Shown: positions 42,521 to 51,735, numbered from the stretch's first letter. The stretch is 64,000 nucleotides of DNA from Cohnella sp. CFH 77786 (GCF_019400745.1 NZ_WJIB01000002.1:62001-126000), one strand, 5' to 3'. The notes: generated from the sequence alone by a model not told the origin. Program-made: numbers and translations.

Positions 42521-43228
42521 CTAACTCGTCAAAACGCCTCTCAGAACCTGCTCCACCTTGAGAAGATGGCCGGAGATCCGTTCTGCCGCAAGAGCTCCGT
42601 CCTGCTTCTCGATCGCCTCGTAAATCATCCGATGTTCCCCGAGCAAACGCGAAGCGGTCGCCTTTTCCCCGTAAAACCACAATTCGCGGGTTTGCCGGAT
42701 CGACCCGGCGAAACGTTCCGACAAGGACTCCATCAACTGCAACAGGAGGGAGTTGCCCGATGCCGCGGCGATGGCCATGTGGAAGTCGGCATCGGCACGT
42801 TCTCCCTCGGACGTATCCCCGCCCTCCAAGCTTCGCTCCATCACCGCAAGCAGCTCACGCAACCGGCGCAAATCCACTGCGCTTCGCCTGCCTGCTGCCA
42901 GGTTCGCGGCTTCGACCTCCAGCGCTTTGCGGACCTCCAGCAATTCGATCAAAGATTCGGCGCCTTGGAAAAGAAGATCGGCTCCCGTTCTCGCCTCGTT
43001 CGGCAAAACGGTTTTGACGAACGTTCCGCCTCCCTGGCGAACGTCCAGCCAGCCCGTCGCCTTCAAGGCGCTCACGGCTTCCCGGATCGTGGATCGACCG
43101 ACGCCGTAGCTCTCGGCGAGCTCCACGACCGAAGGCAACCGCTGTCCGGCTTGCCATTCTCCCTCGCGAATCCGGCGGAGAAGATGTTCCGCCACGATTT
43201 CGTGGCCTTTTTGGGTTTCGATTTTCAC
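42521..43228 (-). CDS. GntR/FadR-family regulator of the LutR/LldR type
   Basis: 235 residues. N-terminal winged helix (GQRLPSVVELAESYGVGRST, then IREAVSALKATGWL) and a C-terminal FCD ligand domain (about 90-225) with the metal/ligand residues spaced as D-x-x-F-H-M-A-I-A and later GEHRMIYEAI. It is divergent from glcD-glcF, which is the usual arrangement for lactate or glycolate regulators. A palindrome matching the LutR pattern lies between them. Likely a repressor released by lactate or glycolate. Confidence 0.87.
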   Translation of the reverse strand: MKIETQKGHEIVAEHLLRRIREGEWQAGQRLPSVVELAESYGVGRSTIREAVSALKATGWLDVRQGGGTFVKTVLPNEARTGADLLFQGAESLIELLEVRKALEVEAANLAAGRRSAVDLRRLRELLAVMERSLEGGDTSEGERADADFHMAIAAASGNSLLLQLMESLSERFAGSIRQTRELWFYGEKATASRLLGEHRMIYEAIEKQDGALAAERISGHLLKVEQVLRGVLTS

Positions 43229-43271
43229 GGAAAAGAAAGCCTCCCGATCCTGTAAATATCTCCATCTTATC

Positions 43272-43322
43272 TATACAGTAGCATAAGTTTATCCTATAAT
43301 GTTGCCAAAGTCATCAGATGAC
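43272..43322 (+). promoter_or_regulatory. glcDF promoter with LutR-like operator
   Basis: TATACA (43272-43277), a 17-base spacer and TATAAT (43295-43300). GTCATCAGATGAC at 43310-43322 is a perfect palindrome of form GTCATC-N-GATGAC just after the start point, where a bound repressor would block transcription. As I recall it, LutR of Bacillus subtilis recognises TCATC-N-GATGA. Confidence 0.7.
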
Positions 43323-43350
43323 CTGATCTATTTTGGGGGAGGAGTTATCC

Positions 43351-44766
43351 ATGCTCGACGCGGCGCTTACGAGGCGGCTGCGGCAAATCGTCGGCGAGAA
43401 GCACTACCGGGACGATCCGGAAGCCTTGGTCGCCCACTCCTACGACGGGACGCCCATGCTCCAGAGCTTGCCCGACGGGGTGATCTATCCCGCGGATACC
43501 GCGCAGGTGTCGGAGATCATGAAAGCCCTTGCGGAGCATCGAGTGCCGTTGATTGCCCGGGGATCGGGGTCCAACCTGTGCGGGGGCACGGTTCCCGTCG
43601 AAGGGGGCGTCGTCATGGTCATGCACCGGATGAACCGGCTGCTGGAAGTCGACTTGGAGAACCTGACGGCCACGGTGCAACCCGGGATGATCACGGCCGC
43701 GTTCAACGCCCATGTCGAATCGCTCGGACTCTTCTATCCTCCGGATCCCAGCAGCATGAAGATTTCAACGATCGGGGGCAACATCGCGGAAGGCTCCGGC
43801 GGGCTCCGGGGGCTGAAATACGGCACGACCAAAGACTACGTGATCGGCCTCGAGGCCGTGCTCGCCAGCGGCGAAATCATCCGCACGGGCGGCAAGCTGA
43901 TGAAGGACGCGGCAGGCTACGATTTGACGAAGCTGCTGGTCGGCTCGGAAGGCACGCTCGCCATCATCACGGAAGCGACGCTGAAGCTGGTGCCGCCTCC
44001 GGCCGCGAAGAAGACGATGCTCGCGATGTACAAGGATTTGTACGGGGCAGCCCGGACCGTATCCCGCATCATCGAGGCGAAGATCATCCCGGCAACGCTG
44101 GAGTTCATGGACAACCCGACGATCCGGGTGGTGGACGATTTCGCGAAGCTGGGACTCCCGCGCGACATGGAGGCGATTCTCCTGATCGAGCAGGATGGGG
44201 AACCGGAAACGGTCGAACGCGACATCGGACGGATCCGGCAAATCTGCGAGTCGGAGCGCGCCGACCGGATCGAGGTGGCGGAGAACCGGGAGCAAGCGGA
44301 GAAGCTGCTGACGGCGCGGCGCAGCGCGTTCACGGCGCTGGCCCGGATCCGGCCGACGACGATTCTGGAGGACGCGACGGTTCCCCGTTCGCGGATTGCG
44401 GACATGGTGCTCCGGATCAACGAGATCGCCGGGAAGCATGGGGTTTCGATCGCCACGTTCGGCCACGCGGGAGACGGCAATCTGCATCCGACGGCAACGA
44501 CCGACGCCCGGGACCGGGAAGAGATTCACCGCGTCGAACAGGCGTTCCAGGAAATCTTCGAAGCGGCGATCGAGCTCGGAGGAACGATTACCGGAGAGCA
44601 TGGCGTGGGCGTGGTAAAAGCCCCTTTTCTGGAATGGAAAGTCGGCGCGGCGGGCATTGAGGTCATGCGGGGCATCAAAAACGCGTTCGATCCGCATCAG
44701 CTGCTCAATCCCGGCAAAGTATTCGCCAAAGCCGCGAGGAAACGAGTGGTGATCGATCATGGCTGA
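43351..44766 (+). CDS. glcD: FAD-linked glycolate/D-lactate oxidase subunit GlcD
   Basis: 471 residues, vanillyl-alcohol-oxidase/PCMH fold. FAD-binding half: GVIYPADTAQVSEIMK, ARGSGSNLCGG, and PPDPSSMKISTIGGNIAEGSGG broken by the family signature. The C-terminal cap has TFGHAGDGNLHP and GTITGEHGVG. It oxidises a 2-hydroxyacid such as glycolate or D-lactate, with the Fe-S subunit next to it passing electrons to the membrane. Start ATG 43351, 8 bases after GGGGGAGG. It overlaps glcF by 8 bases. Confidence 0.93.
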   Translation: MLDAALTRRLRQIVGEKHYRDDPEALVAHSYDGTPMLQSLPDGVIYPADTAQVSEIMKALAEHRVPLIARGSGSNLCGGTVPVEGGVVMVMHRMNRLLEVDLENLTATVQPGMITAAFNAHVESLGLFYPPDPSSMKISTIGGNIAEGSGGLRGLKYGTTKDYVIGLEAVLASGEIIRTGGKLMKDAAGYDLTKLLVGSEGTLAIITEATLKLVPPPAAKKTMLAMYKDLYGAARTVSRIIEAKIIPATLEFMDNPTIRVVDDFAKLGLPRDMEAILLIEQDGEPETVERDIGRIRQICESERADRIEVAENREQAEKLLTARRSAFTALARIRPTTILEDATVPRSRIADMVLRINEIAGKHGVSIATFGHAGDGNLHPTATTDARDREEIHRVEQAFQEIFEAAIELGGTITGEHGVGVVKAPFLEWKVGAAGIEVMRGIKNAFDPHQLLNPGKVFAKAARKRVVIDHG

Positions 44767-46144
44767 GGCGAAGGCCGCCGCATCTGCGGTACCGAAGAAA
44801 CCGGCGATCGACCACGCCCATCCGCTGTCCAGGACGTTGCTCGCCAAGCTGGATTACGATCAGCTGACCAATTGCATGCGCTGCGGATTTTGTCTGCCGG
44901 CTTGTCCCACTTTTCGCGAAACCGGCGTGGAGCCGGAATCCCCTCGGGGGCGCATCGCCCTCATGAAGGCCGTCGCGGACGGTCTGATGGAACCGGATCA
45001 AGCGTTTCGGGACCAGATGGACCATTGTCTCGGCTGCCGGGCGTGCGAGCCGGTCTGCCCCGCGGACGTCAAATACGGGCAGCTGATCGAACAGGCCCGT
45101 GACGCCATTGAAGATCACGCCGAACGCGGCATTGCCGCCCGAGGGGTCCGCCGGCTGTTGTTCCAAGGGATCTTCCCGAGCCGCAGGCGGCTTCGGTTGC
45201 TCGGGAAAGCGCTCGCCTTCTATCAGAAATCCGGACTGCGACGGCTCGTTCGGAGCAGCGGTATGATGAAGCTGTTCCCCGAGCATTTGCGGGAGATGGA
45301 GTCGATATTGCCGGAGGCCACCGGCAGGGGCGTGATCGAGCGGATCGGGACCTTCTACCCGGCAAACAAAGAGAAGGTGGCGCGCGTCGCGCTGTTTCGG
45401 GGATGCGTCATGGACGTGCTGTTCGCGGAAACGAACGTCCATACGGTGAAGCTGCTTGCGGAGGCCGGCTTCGAGGTGGTCATCCCGCGGGATCAGGTTT
45501 GCTGCGGGGCGCTGCATGCGCACAGCGGCGAGCTGGAGACGGCGAGAGACCTCGCCCGCCGGAACCTCGAAGCGTTCAAGGATGCCGGTATCGACTATAT
45601 CGTATCCAATGCAGGCGGATGCGGCGCTCTGCTGGCGGAATACGACCATCTGCTGCAGCAAGATCCCTCATATCGCGAGCTGGCCGCATCGTTCTCATCG
45701 CGCGTCATCGACGTCAGCCGGCTGCTGGCCGAACGCGGCCGCCTGCTTGATTTCGCGGAAACCGGCGCAGGATCGGCCGCGGAGACGACTACCGTCACGT
45801 ATCAGGATTCGTGCCACTTGCGCAACGTGATGGGAAGCTCGGACGCCCCTAGGCACCTCATGAAGCGGGTCGCGGGCGTCACGTTTGCCGAAATGCGCGA
45901 AGCGGACCGCTGCTGCGGTTCGGCGGGCATCTATAACGTGACGCAGCCGGAAATGGCCGGACAAATCCTGGAGCATAAGATGGAGCACGCGAACGCGACG
46001 AAAGCCCGCTATTTGCTCACGAGCAATCCGGGCTGCCTGCTGCAGATGAGGCTGGGCGTCATGAAACACGGGAACGGCTCCGGCATGGAAGCGATGCATA
46101 TCGTCGATTTCCTGTACGGGAGATTGTCCGGCCCGCCGGACTGA
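44759..46144 (+). CDS. glcF: Glycolate oxidase iron-sulfur subunit GlcF
   Basis: 461 residues. Two ferredoxin-like 4Fe-4S motifs (CMRCGFCLPACP near residue 40 and CLGCRACEPVCP near residue 90) precede two CCG domains (VCCGALHAHSG and RCCGSAGIYN) that bind further cofactors, as in heterodisulphide-reductase-like proteins. Predicted electron carrier for GlcD. Translation is coupled to glcD (start inside its last codons). No glcE gene is present, a two-gene layout common in Firmicutes. Confidence 0.93.
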   Translation: MAEAKAAASAVPKKPAIDHAHPLSRTLLAKLDYDQLTNCMRCGFCLPACPTFRETGVEPESPRGRIALMKAVADGLMEPDQAFRDQMDHCLGCRACEPVCPADVKYGQLIEQARDAIEDHAERGIAARGVRRLLFQGIFPSRRRLRLLGKALAFYQKSGLRRLVRSSGMMKLFPEHLREMESILPEATGRGVIERIGTFYPANKEKVARVALFRGCVMDVLFAETNVHTVKLLAEAGFEVVIPRDQVCCGALHAHSGELETARDLARRNLEAFKDAGIDYIVSNAGGCGALLAEYDHLLQQDPSYRELAASFSSRVIDVSRLLAERGRLLDFAETGAGSAAETTTVTYQDSCHLRNVMGSSDAPRHLMKRVAGVTFAEMREADRCCGSAGIYNVTQPEMAGQILEHKMEHANATKARYLLTSNPGCLLQMRLGVMKHGNGSGMEAMHIVDFLYGRLSGPPD

Positions 46145-46223
46145 AACACGCAGGATGGGCATGAGATCTCTCTCTTCAGGGTAATCTAATAGCGATTCGC
46201 AGATCCGGGGGAGGGACGCCCGA

Positions 46224-46427
46224 ATGAACATCATGGACGGAATGGACGCCGCGAGATTTACGTCGGCCAACCCGCATGACAAGCCGCGCGAAGAGCAAGC
46301 GAAAGAAGCGGGCGCGAAGATGCCCATGGTGCTCCGTAATCTGAACAACAAATCCGACCTGGACCCGGCATCCCCGCAAGTCGCTTATGCCGAGATGGCG
46401 CAGCAGCCTCCGTTACCGCAGGAATAA
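46224..46427 (+). CDS. Small hydrophilic protein of unknown function, 67 residues
   Basis: Disordered-looking, rich in Ala, Pro, Asn and Lys, with short repeated Met (MNIMDGMDAARF). No domain recognised. GGGGGAGGG before ATG 46224 is a very strong ribosome site, which supports real translation. It lies 79 bases after glcF and before a hairpin, so it may be the last gene of that operon or stand alone. Confidence 0.62.
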   Translation: MNIMDGMDAARFTSANPHDKPREEQAKEAGAKMPMVLRNLNNKSDLDPASPQVAYAEMAQQPPLPQE

Positions 46428-46430
46428 CTC

Positions 46431-46465
46431 GGAAAGGCCTCCGACACCGGTCGAAGGCCTTCCTT
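46431..46465. terminator. Hairpin between the small protein gene and udk
   Basis: GGAAAGGCCT and AGGCCTTCC arms around a GGTC/GACC-like middle. It lies between convergent genes and may end both; the T tracts are short. Confidence 0.6.
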
Positions 46466-46497
46466 ATGAGCGGAAGAAACGCTGTCTTCCCCTTCCC

Positions 46498-47139
46498 TTA
46501 TTCCTTAATGCCCGCGGCCGCGCGGTCGCCGGTCAAATATTTCTCGGTCAAGATCGACAGAAGCTCGATCCCGACCTGATTGTAGCCGCCTTCGGGAATG
46601 ATGAGGTCCGCGTATTTCTTGGAGGGTTCGATGAAGGCTTCGTGCATGGGCTTCACCGTGTTCAAATATTGGTCATGGATGGACTGGATGCTCCGTCCTC
46701 GCTCTTCGATGTCCCGGACGACCCGGCGGAGGATGCGCACGTCGGGATCCGTATCGACGAAAACCTTGATGTCCAGTACTTCCCGCAATTTCTCGTCGAA
46801 CAGCACGTGCAGACCTTCCAGAATGACGATATTGTTCGGCTCTAGCGCGACGGTTTCGGTGGCGGAGCGGGTGTGAATGGTGAAATCGTACAGCGGCGCC
46901 TGCACCGATCGGCGCGCTTTCAGCAAATGCAGGTGCTGGACAAGCAGTTCCATGTCGAAAGCGAGCGGGTGGTCGTAATTGATCTTCTCGCGTTCCTCCA
47001 TGCTAAGATGGGTATTGTCTTTGTAATAGTTATCCTGGGAGATGAACGTGACCTTGTCCGATCCCAGGCGGTCGATGACGGAGCGCGCGACCGTCGTTTT
47101 GCCGGAGCCGGTGCCGCCGGCGATGCCGATGATGAGCAT
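46498..47139 (-). CDS. udk: Uridine kinase
   Basis: 213 residues. Phosphorylates uridine and cytidine with ATP or GTP in pyrimidine salvage. Walker A GIAGGTGSGKTT at the N-terminus, SQDNYYKD, INYDHPLAFD and VILEGLHVLFD follow the family order, with RRVVRDIEERGRS as lid. Length matches Bacillus Udk. It is a single gene with ATG 47139, convergent to the glc region. Confidence 0.95.
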   Translation of the reverse strand: MLIIGIAGGTGSGKTTVARSVIDRLGSDKVTFISQDNYYKDNTHLSMEEREKINYDHPLAFDMELLVQHLHLLKARRSVQAPLYDFTIHTRSATETVALEPNNIVILEGLHVLFDEKLREVLDIKVFVDTDPDVRILRRVVRDIEERGRSIQSIHDQYLNTVKPMHEAFIEPSKKYADLIIPEGGYNQVGIELLSILTEKYLTGDRAAAGIKE

Positions 47140-47304
47140 TGCGGTTCCTTAAACCTCCCCATGATGATTGCAGGTTCCAAGCTTGTATTGTAACACAAAT
47201 CCGAAGCAAATCGACGCATATTATTTCCTCCGCCGCGTTGGATATGTGCGCCGAAGTCCCCAGGACGGATGATCATGTTTAAGAGGGCTTGCCATAAATT
47301 GCGA

Positions 47305-47333
47305 TTGACACGTCCTATCCGCCATGGTACTAT
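47305..47333 (+). promoter_or_regulatory. Promoter of tRNA-Leu copy 2
   Basis: TTGACA at 47305-47310, a 17-base spacer and TACTAT at 47328-47333. The upstream sequence differs from that of copy 1. Confidence 0.6.
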
Positions 47334-47369
47334 ATTGATCATTGACGTTGAGAAAACAACGCTCAATAT

Positions 47370-47456
47370 GCGGTCGTGGCGGAATTGGCAGACGCGCTAG
47401 ATTCAGGTTCTAGTGGTGTAACAGCCGTGGAGGTTCGAGTCCTCTCGACCGCACCA
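47370..47456 (+). tRNA. tRNA-Leu (anticodon CAG), copy 2
   Basis: 87 bases with encoded CCA, base-for-base identical to the gene at 42182. Same strand, 5.2 kb away, with its own promoter and terminator. Confidence 0.96.
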
Positions 47457-47471
47457 TCTTACCAACGACAG

Positions 47472-47509
47472 GCTCGTAAATGACGGAAACGTGATTTATG
47501 AGCTTTTTT
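47472..47509 (+). terminator. Terminator after tRNA-Leu copy 2
   Basis: GCTCGTAAAT pairs with ATTTATGAGC (9 of 10), 12-base loop, then six T. Confidence 0.8.
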
Positions 47510-47683
47510 GCATATTCATATTTGAATCGTTTTTCCAAGGTGTTCCTTCCTCGTGTTAATCACGAAGAGGGATTTTTTATTTTGCGTCAACAGCCGGACG
47601 GTTTCCGCTTGCGTGAATACCCGCTTTGAAAAATGAAAACAATGGAAATGGAAAGGAATCAATGAAATCGACGAGGGATTGTG

Positions 47684-49183
47684 ATGCTTCAACTGGATAT
47701 TGGCGATGCGCTCGACTATGTAAAACAATCGTTCGGCGGAAGTCCTGACGTGATTGTCCGCATCCTTCAGTTGGGGAGCCATCCGGGGGTCCGGATGGCG
47801 GTCGTTCACATTGACGGACTGACGGATAAAGGGAAAATCAACGAATTCGTAGCGCAATCGCTGCTGCTCGCGCCTTCGGAGGAAGAATTGCGTTCGATGG
47901 ACAACCAGGGCGGCGTACTTGAGGTCGTTTTAAAAAGAACGTCGACGGTGGGGGATGCCAAGGCTTGCGGCGACTGGAACTTCATCATGCACGCCTTGTT
48001 ATCGGGCGATATTGTCATCTTGTTGGATGGCAGCGGCGAGGCCATTGTCGCGGATCTGCGCAAATTCGAAGGGAGGGCCGTCGCAGAGCCTACGACCGAG
48101 GTTACGGTCCGAGGCCCTAAAGACTCCTTCATCGAGTCGATCGATGCGAACATCGCTCTGGTCAGAAGGCGTCTGAAGAGCGTCAATTTATGGCTGGAAA
48201 CGTTTGCGATCGGAAGGATATCCAAAACCGATGTTGCCATCTTGTATATCCATGGAGTTGCGGATAACCTTCTGGTGCAGGAAGTAAGAAATCGCCTGAC
48301 GGATATCAAAATCGAAGCGATCCAAGGCTCCGGAAATATCGAAGAACTGATCCGCGATCAAACCTTCACTCCTTTCCCAACGGTTTTCAACACCGAACGC
48401 CCGGATATGGCGGTCGCGAATTTGTTGGAAGGACGGGTAGCGGTAATTGTCGACGGAACGCCGTTTATCTTGATTGCGCCTACCAATTTCTCGCAATTTT
48501 TCAAGACGACGGAGGATTATTATCAACGGTTCGATTTTGGCTTTTTCATGCGAATCATCCGGTACTTCAGCTTTTTTGTTACGCTCCTGCTTCCTTCGAG
48601 CTACATCGCGTTGACTACGTTTCATCACGAGATGATTCCGACCGTCCTGGTCATCAACTTGCTGGCTCAGCGCGAAGGCATTCCGTTCCCGGCCTTCTTC
48701 GAAGCGATGCTGATGGAAGCCGCTTTCGAGATCATGCGGGAAGCGGGGGTCCGAATGCCGCGGGCTGTCGGGCAGGCCGTCTCGATTGTCGGCGCCATCG
48801 TGTTGGGGTCGGCCGCGGTGGAAGCGGGCGTGGTCACCGCGATGATGGTCATCATCGTGTCCCTTACGGGGATCGCCAGCTTTGCCACACCGGGCATTGC
48901 CTTGAGCAATGCCGTAAGGATGATCCGGTTTCCCATGATGCTGCTCGCTTCCACTTTCGGCTTTTATGGCCTCATGATGGGGATGATTTTCCTGGTCGCG
49001 CACATGACGAGCCTGAAATCCTTTGGCGTTCCGTATTTGTATCCATTCTCGCCGTACGATCCATGGCGTCAGAAGGATACGATATGGCGTTCTCCTCTCA
49101 AAACGGCCCGTACACGCCCTGACCTCACGATGAAACAAGGAACTGCCCGCGGCGATTCGGAAAGAGAACGTCATGAAACGTAG
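47684..49183 (+). CDS. Spore germination receptor A subunit, GerA family
   Basis: 499 residues. A cytosolic N-terminal domain (about 1-255; SPDVIVRILQLG, VVHIDGLTD) is followed by a membrane domain of five or six helices (about 285-440) with the family motif PRAVGQAVSIVGAIVLG. Sits in the inner spore membrane as part of a nutrient receptor. ATG 47684 is 6 bases from GAGGG; GTG 47681 is nearer. The N-terminal domain is short compared with GerAA. It is first in an operon with GerC- and GerB-type genes. Confidence 0.92.
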   Translation: MLQLDIGDALDYVKQSFGGSPDVIVRILQLGSHPGVRMAVVHIDGLTDKGKINEFVAQSLLLAPSEEELRSMDNQGGVLEVVLKRTSTVGDAKACGDWNFIMHALLSGDIVILLDGSGEAIVADLRKFEGRAVAEPTTEVTVRGPKDSFIESIDANIALVRRRLKSVNLWLETFAIGRISKTDVAILYIHGVADNLLVQEVRNRLTDIKIEAIQGSGNIEELIRDQTFTPFPTVFNTERPDMAVANLLEGRVAVIVDGTPFILIAPTNFSQFFKTTEDYYQRFDFGFFMRIIRYFSFFVTLLLPSSYIALTTFHHEMIPTVLVINLLAQREGIPFPAFFEAMLMEAAFEIMREAGVRMPRAVGQAVSIVGAIVLGSAAVEAGVVTAMMVIIVSLTGIASFATPGIALSNAVRMIRFPMMLLASTFGFYGLMMGMIFLVAHMTSLKSFGVPYLYPFSPYDPWRQKDTIWRSPLKTARTRPDLTMKQGTARGDSERERHET

Positions 49184-50369
49184 CGCCAGGGCTTTGAGTT
49201 TGTTGTCGATCAGTGCCGTCATCCTTGCCGGTTGCTGGGATTATCGGGAGCTGAACGAGCTCTCGCTGGCGATGGCGATGGGAGTCGATAAAACGGATGC
49301 CGGCGGATATCGCGTCGCGATGCAAGTCGTCAACCCCAAAGAGGCTGCCGGACGTAATGTGGCTGGAAGTGGCGTGCCGGTCGTCGTTTTTACCGGGACA
49401 GGCCAAACGATGTTTGAAGCGATCCGCAATGTCACGCTGAAAGGTTCCCGGCGGATTAATCTTCAGCATTTGAGGGATCTGGTTATCGGGGAAGAGCTGG
49501 CAAGGGGAGGGGTAAAGGAATTGTTCGATTTATTGGAACGCGATCATGAATCCCGTCTGACGACCCGGGTATATATCGCGAAGGGCAGCGACTCGGAACA
49601 AGTTCTCAAAATACTGACTCCCCTCGATCAAATTCCGGCCAATGCCATCCTCGGCAAGATCAAGCTTTCGGAAAGGGTCTTGGGGGAAAATTACGAAGTC
49701 GATCTCGCCAGCGCGATCCATGGCATTTACCGGAAGAATGGCGGGTTCGCCATTAGCGGCCTCAAGATTATGGGTGATGCCGACATCGGGGAAAATAGAA
49801 GCAACTTGCAGCAGACGGATTCGTTGACGAAGATTACGGTTGCGGGGATGGCGTTATTTCATAATGGCAAGCTGACGGGATGGCTGTATGGCAAAGACGC
49901 GCGCGGGCTATCATGGACGAACAATAAGCTGAAGAGCACCGTGGTCAATCTGGAATGCGCCGGGAATCCGGGGAACATCGCGATCGAGACCTACCATTCG
50001 AAAACGAAGAAAAAAGCCCGTATCCGAAACGGGAAACCGATGATCGAGATTGACATTCGCCAAACGGGAAAGGTCGGAGAAGCGGATTGCCCAGTCGATC
50101 TGACGAAATCCGCCGAAATCCGGAAGCTTGAGAAATTGTGGGAGAAAGTAACGAAGCTTGAAGTGGAGAAGGCGATCGAGAAAGTTCAACACATGGGCAG
50201 CGATGCTCTCGAATTCGGAGAAACGGTACAACGAGACGAGCCAAAGCTATGGAAAAAAATCGAGGACAAATGGAGTATGATTTTCCCGGAGGTCCAGGTG
50301 GTGGTCAGAGCCGAGACTTCAATTTTACGTACGGGCATGAGGACGAAACCCAGCATGTCCAGCAAATAG
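49173..50369 (+). CDS. Spore germination receptor lipoprotein, Ger(x)C family
   Basis: 398 residues. Lipoprotein signal with lipobox LAGC (lipidated Cys 21), then CWDYRELNELSLAMAMGVDK, the typical start of GerC proteins. The three-domain GerC body ends in a long charged helix region (ANP-type VTKLEVEKAIEKVQ). It overlaps the A-subunit gene by 11 bases. The lipid anchor places it on the outer face of the inner spore membrane. Confidence 0.92.
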   Translation: MKRSARALSLLSISAVILAGCWDYRELNELSLAMAMGVDKTDAGGYRVAMQVVNPKEAAGRNVAGSGVPVVVFTGTGQTMFEAIRNVTLKGSRRINLQHLRDLVIGEELARGGVKELFDLLERDHESRLTTRVYIAKGSDSEQVLKILTPLDQIPANAILGKIKLSERVLGENYEVDLASAIHGIYRKNGGFAISGLKIMGDADIGENRSNLQQTDSLTKITVAGMALFHNGKLTGWLYGKDARGLSWTNNKLKSTVVNLECAGNPGNIAIETYHSKTKKKARIRNGKPMIEIDIRQTGKVGEADCPVDLTKSAEIRKLEKLWEKVTKLEVEKAIEKVQHMGSDALEFGETVQRDEPKLWKKIEDKWSMIFPEVQVVVRAETSILRTGMRTKPSMSSK

Positions 50370-50410
50370 CGCGGGGCAGTTCAGTTCAAGGCTCATGCGG
50401 TGGAGGCAGG

Positions 50411-51508
50411 ATGGAGAAAGCGAAAATCAGTCCGGGACAATTGGCGGCATTGATTTTTTTGTTCGAAATGGGAACGGCGCTTGTTGTCAGCCTGGGATTG
50501 AAGGCCGAAAAAGACGCCTGGCTTGCCATTCTATTGGGCTTGGCCGGAGGTATGGGGCTGTTTGGCGTATACGTTTCGCTTTACCGCCAATTCCCGGATC
50601 ATCCATTAACATCCTACGTAAGGATAATTTTGGGGAGATGGATCGGGTGGCCTCTGGGCCTGCTTTACGTGCTGTTTTTTATTTACGGGGCTGCAAGAGA
50701 TCTTCGGGACGGTGCGGACCTGCTGATCAGCTCGGTGTTGGATCAAACGCCGATGATCGCGGTAAGCTCCATCATGATCCTGACGACGGGGTACGTACTG
50801 CATAAAGGAATCGAAGTGCTGGCAAGAACGGCCCAGATTTACTTTGCCGTGCTGATCATACTGGGTGTGCTAAGCAATTTTCTGCTTGCCGTATCCGGCG
50901 TGATCGATATCGACCGGCTTCTGCCCGTGCTGGAAAAAGGATGGAGCCCCGTCATCCGGACGACGCTCACGCAATCGTTCGAATTCCCATTCGCCGAAAT
51001 GATTTGTTTCACCATGCTGCTTCCCTATCTGAACAGGCCCGCCAAAGGGATCAAGTTAGGGATGATGACTTTATTGGCCGGCGGTCTTGTCCTCAGTTTC
51101 AGTTCAGCCATGGACATTGCCGTGCTGGGAGTCGATATCGCCGGGAGGGCGACGTTCCCGCTTCTGATGGCGGTCAGCCTGGTCAATATCAAGGAGTTCA
51201 TTCAACGGATGGACGTGCTTGTCGTCATGACATTGATCATCGGAGATTTTTTCAAGGTGGCTGTCTTCTATTACGCTGCTGTGCAGGGGGCAACCGATAT
51301 ATTCCGTATCCGGGACCATCGAAGGCTGGTTTATCCGATCGGGTTGATCATCTTGTTCATCTCGGCCATTATCGCCGCTAACTTTTCGGAACATATCGAG
51401 GAAGGAAACTTCGCTTTGATGACCGTGTTTCTTCTGTTCGGGGTCGTCATTCCCATTGTGTTGTGGGGAGCGGCTTGGATACGCAAGGCATTGCGGCAAT
51501 CGCCATGA
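50411..51508 (+). CDS. Spore germination receptor B subunit, GerB family permease
   Basis: 365 residues, about ten TM helices, amino-acid-permease-like. It opens KISPGQLAALIFLFEMGTAL, typical of GerAB/YndE. The start ATG 50411 follows TGGAGG; longer upstream readings run through the intergenic region without a site. GerB subunits bind the germinant. Gene order A-C-B, as here, differs from the A-B-C order of gerA in Bacillus subtilis but is common in Paenibacilli. Confidence 0.9.
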   Translation: MEKAKISPGQLAALIFLFEMGTALVVSLGLKAEKDAWLAILLGLAGGMGLFGVYVSLYRQFPDHPLTSYVRIILGRWIGWPLGLLYVLFFIYGAARDLRDGADLLISSVLDQTPMIAVSSIMILTTGYVLHKGIEVLARTAQIYFAVLIILGVLSNFLLAVSGVIDIDRLLPVLEKGWSPVIRTTLTQSFEFPFAEMICFTMLLPYLNRPAKGIKLGMMTLLAGGLVLSFSSAMDIAVLGVDIAGRATFPLLMAVSLVNIKEFIQRMDVLVVMTLIIGDFFKVAVFYYAAVQGATDIFRIRDHRRLVYPIGLIILFISAIIAANFSEHIEEGNFALMTVFLLFGVVIPIVLWGAAWIRKALRQSP

Positions 51509-51519
51509 AAGGCCAAGCT

Positions 51520-51735
51520 TTACGGTTTCCTTCTTCCTAAATCGCCCCATTCCAAGGCTGAGACAATGAGGAGTATCAATACGATGACAACCACCTCACT
51601 CTTGCGCATGAAGAGGAAAGGGGAAAGCATCGTATGGATGGACGTATTCGGTTGTAAGCCGAGCAAAAGATCCATGACGAACACAAAGCAAACGCTCAAG
51701 ACGAAGAGAATCGAAACAAGAAACCATTTCAGCAA
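51520..51735 (-). CDS. Small two-helix membrane protein opposite the germination operon
   Basis: 71 residues from TTG 51735, 10 bases after GGGAGG; a GTG at 51747 would touch that site. Two TM helices (LKWFLVSILFVLSVCFVFVM and VVVIVLILLIVSALEW) with a polar loop between. It ends 11 bases from the GerB stop, convergent. Small membrane partners of germination receptors are known, but this link is inference. Confidence 0.6.
   Translation of the reverse strand: MLKWFLVSILFVLSVCFVFVMDLLLGLQPNTSIHTMLSPFLFMRKSEVVVIVLILLIVSALEWGDLGRRKP

Noticed and set aside
43299-44660. 453-residue plus-strand frame over glcD
   Set aside because: Arg/Gly-rich shadow frame; the glcD frame carries the FAD-binding signatures.
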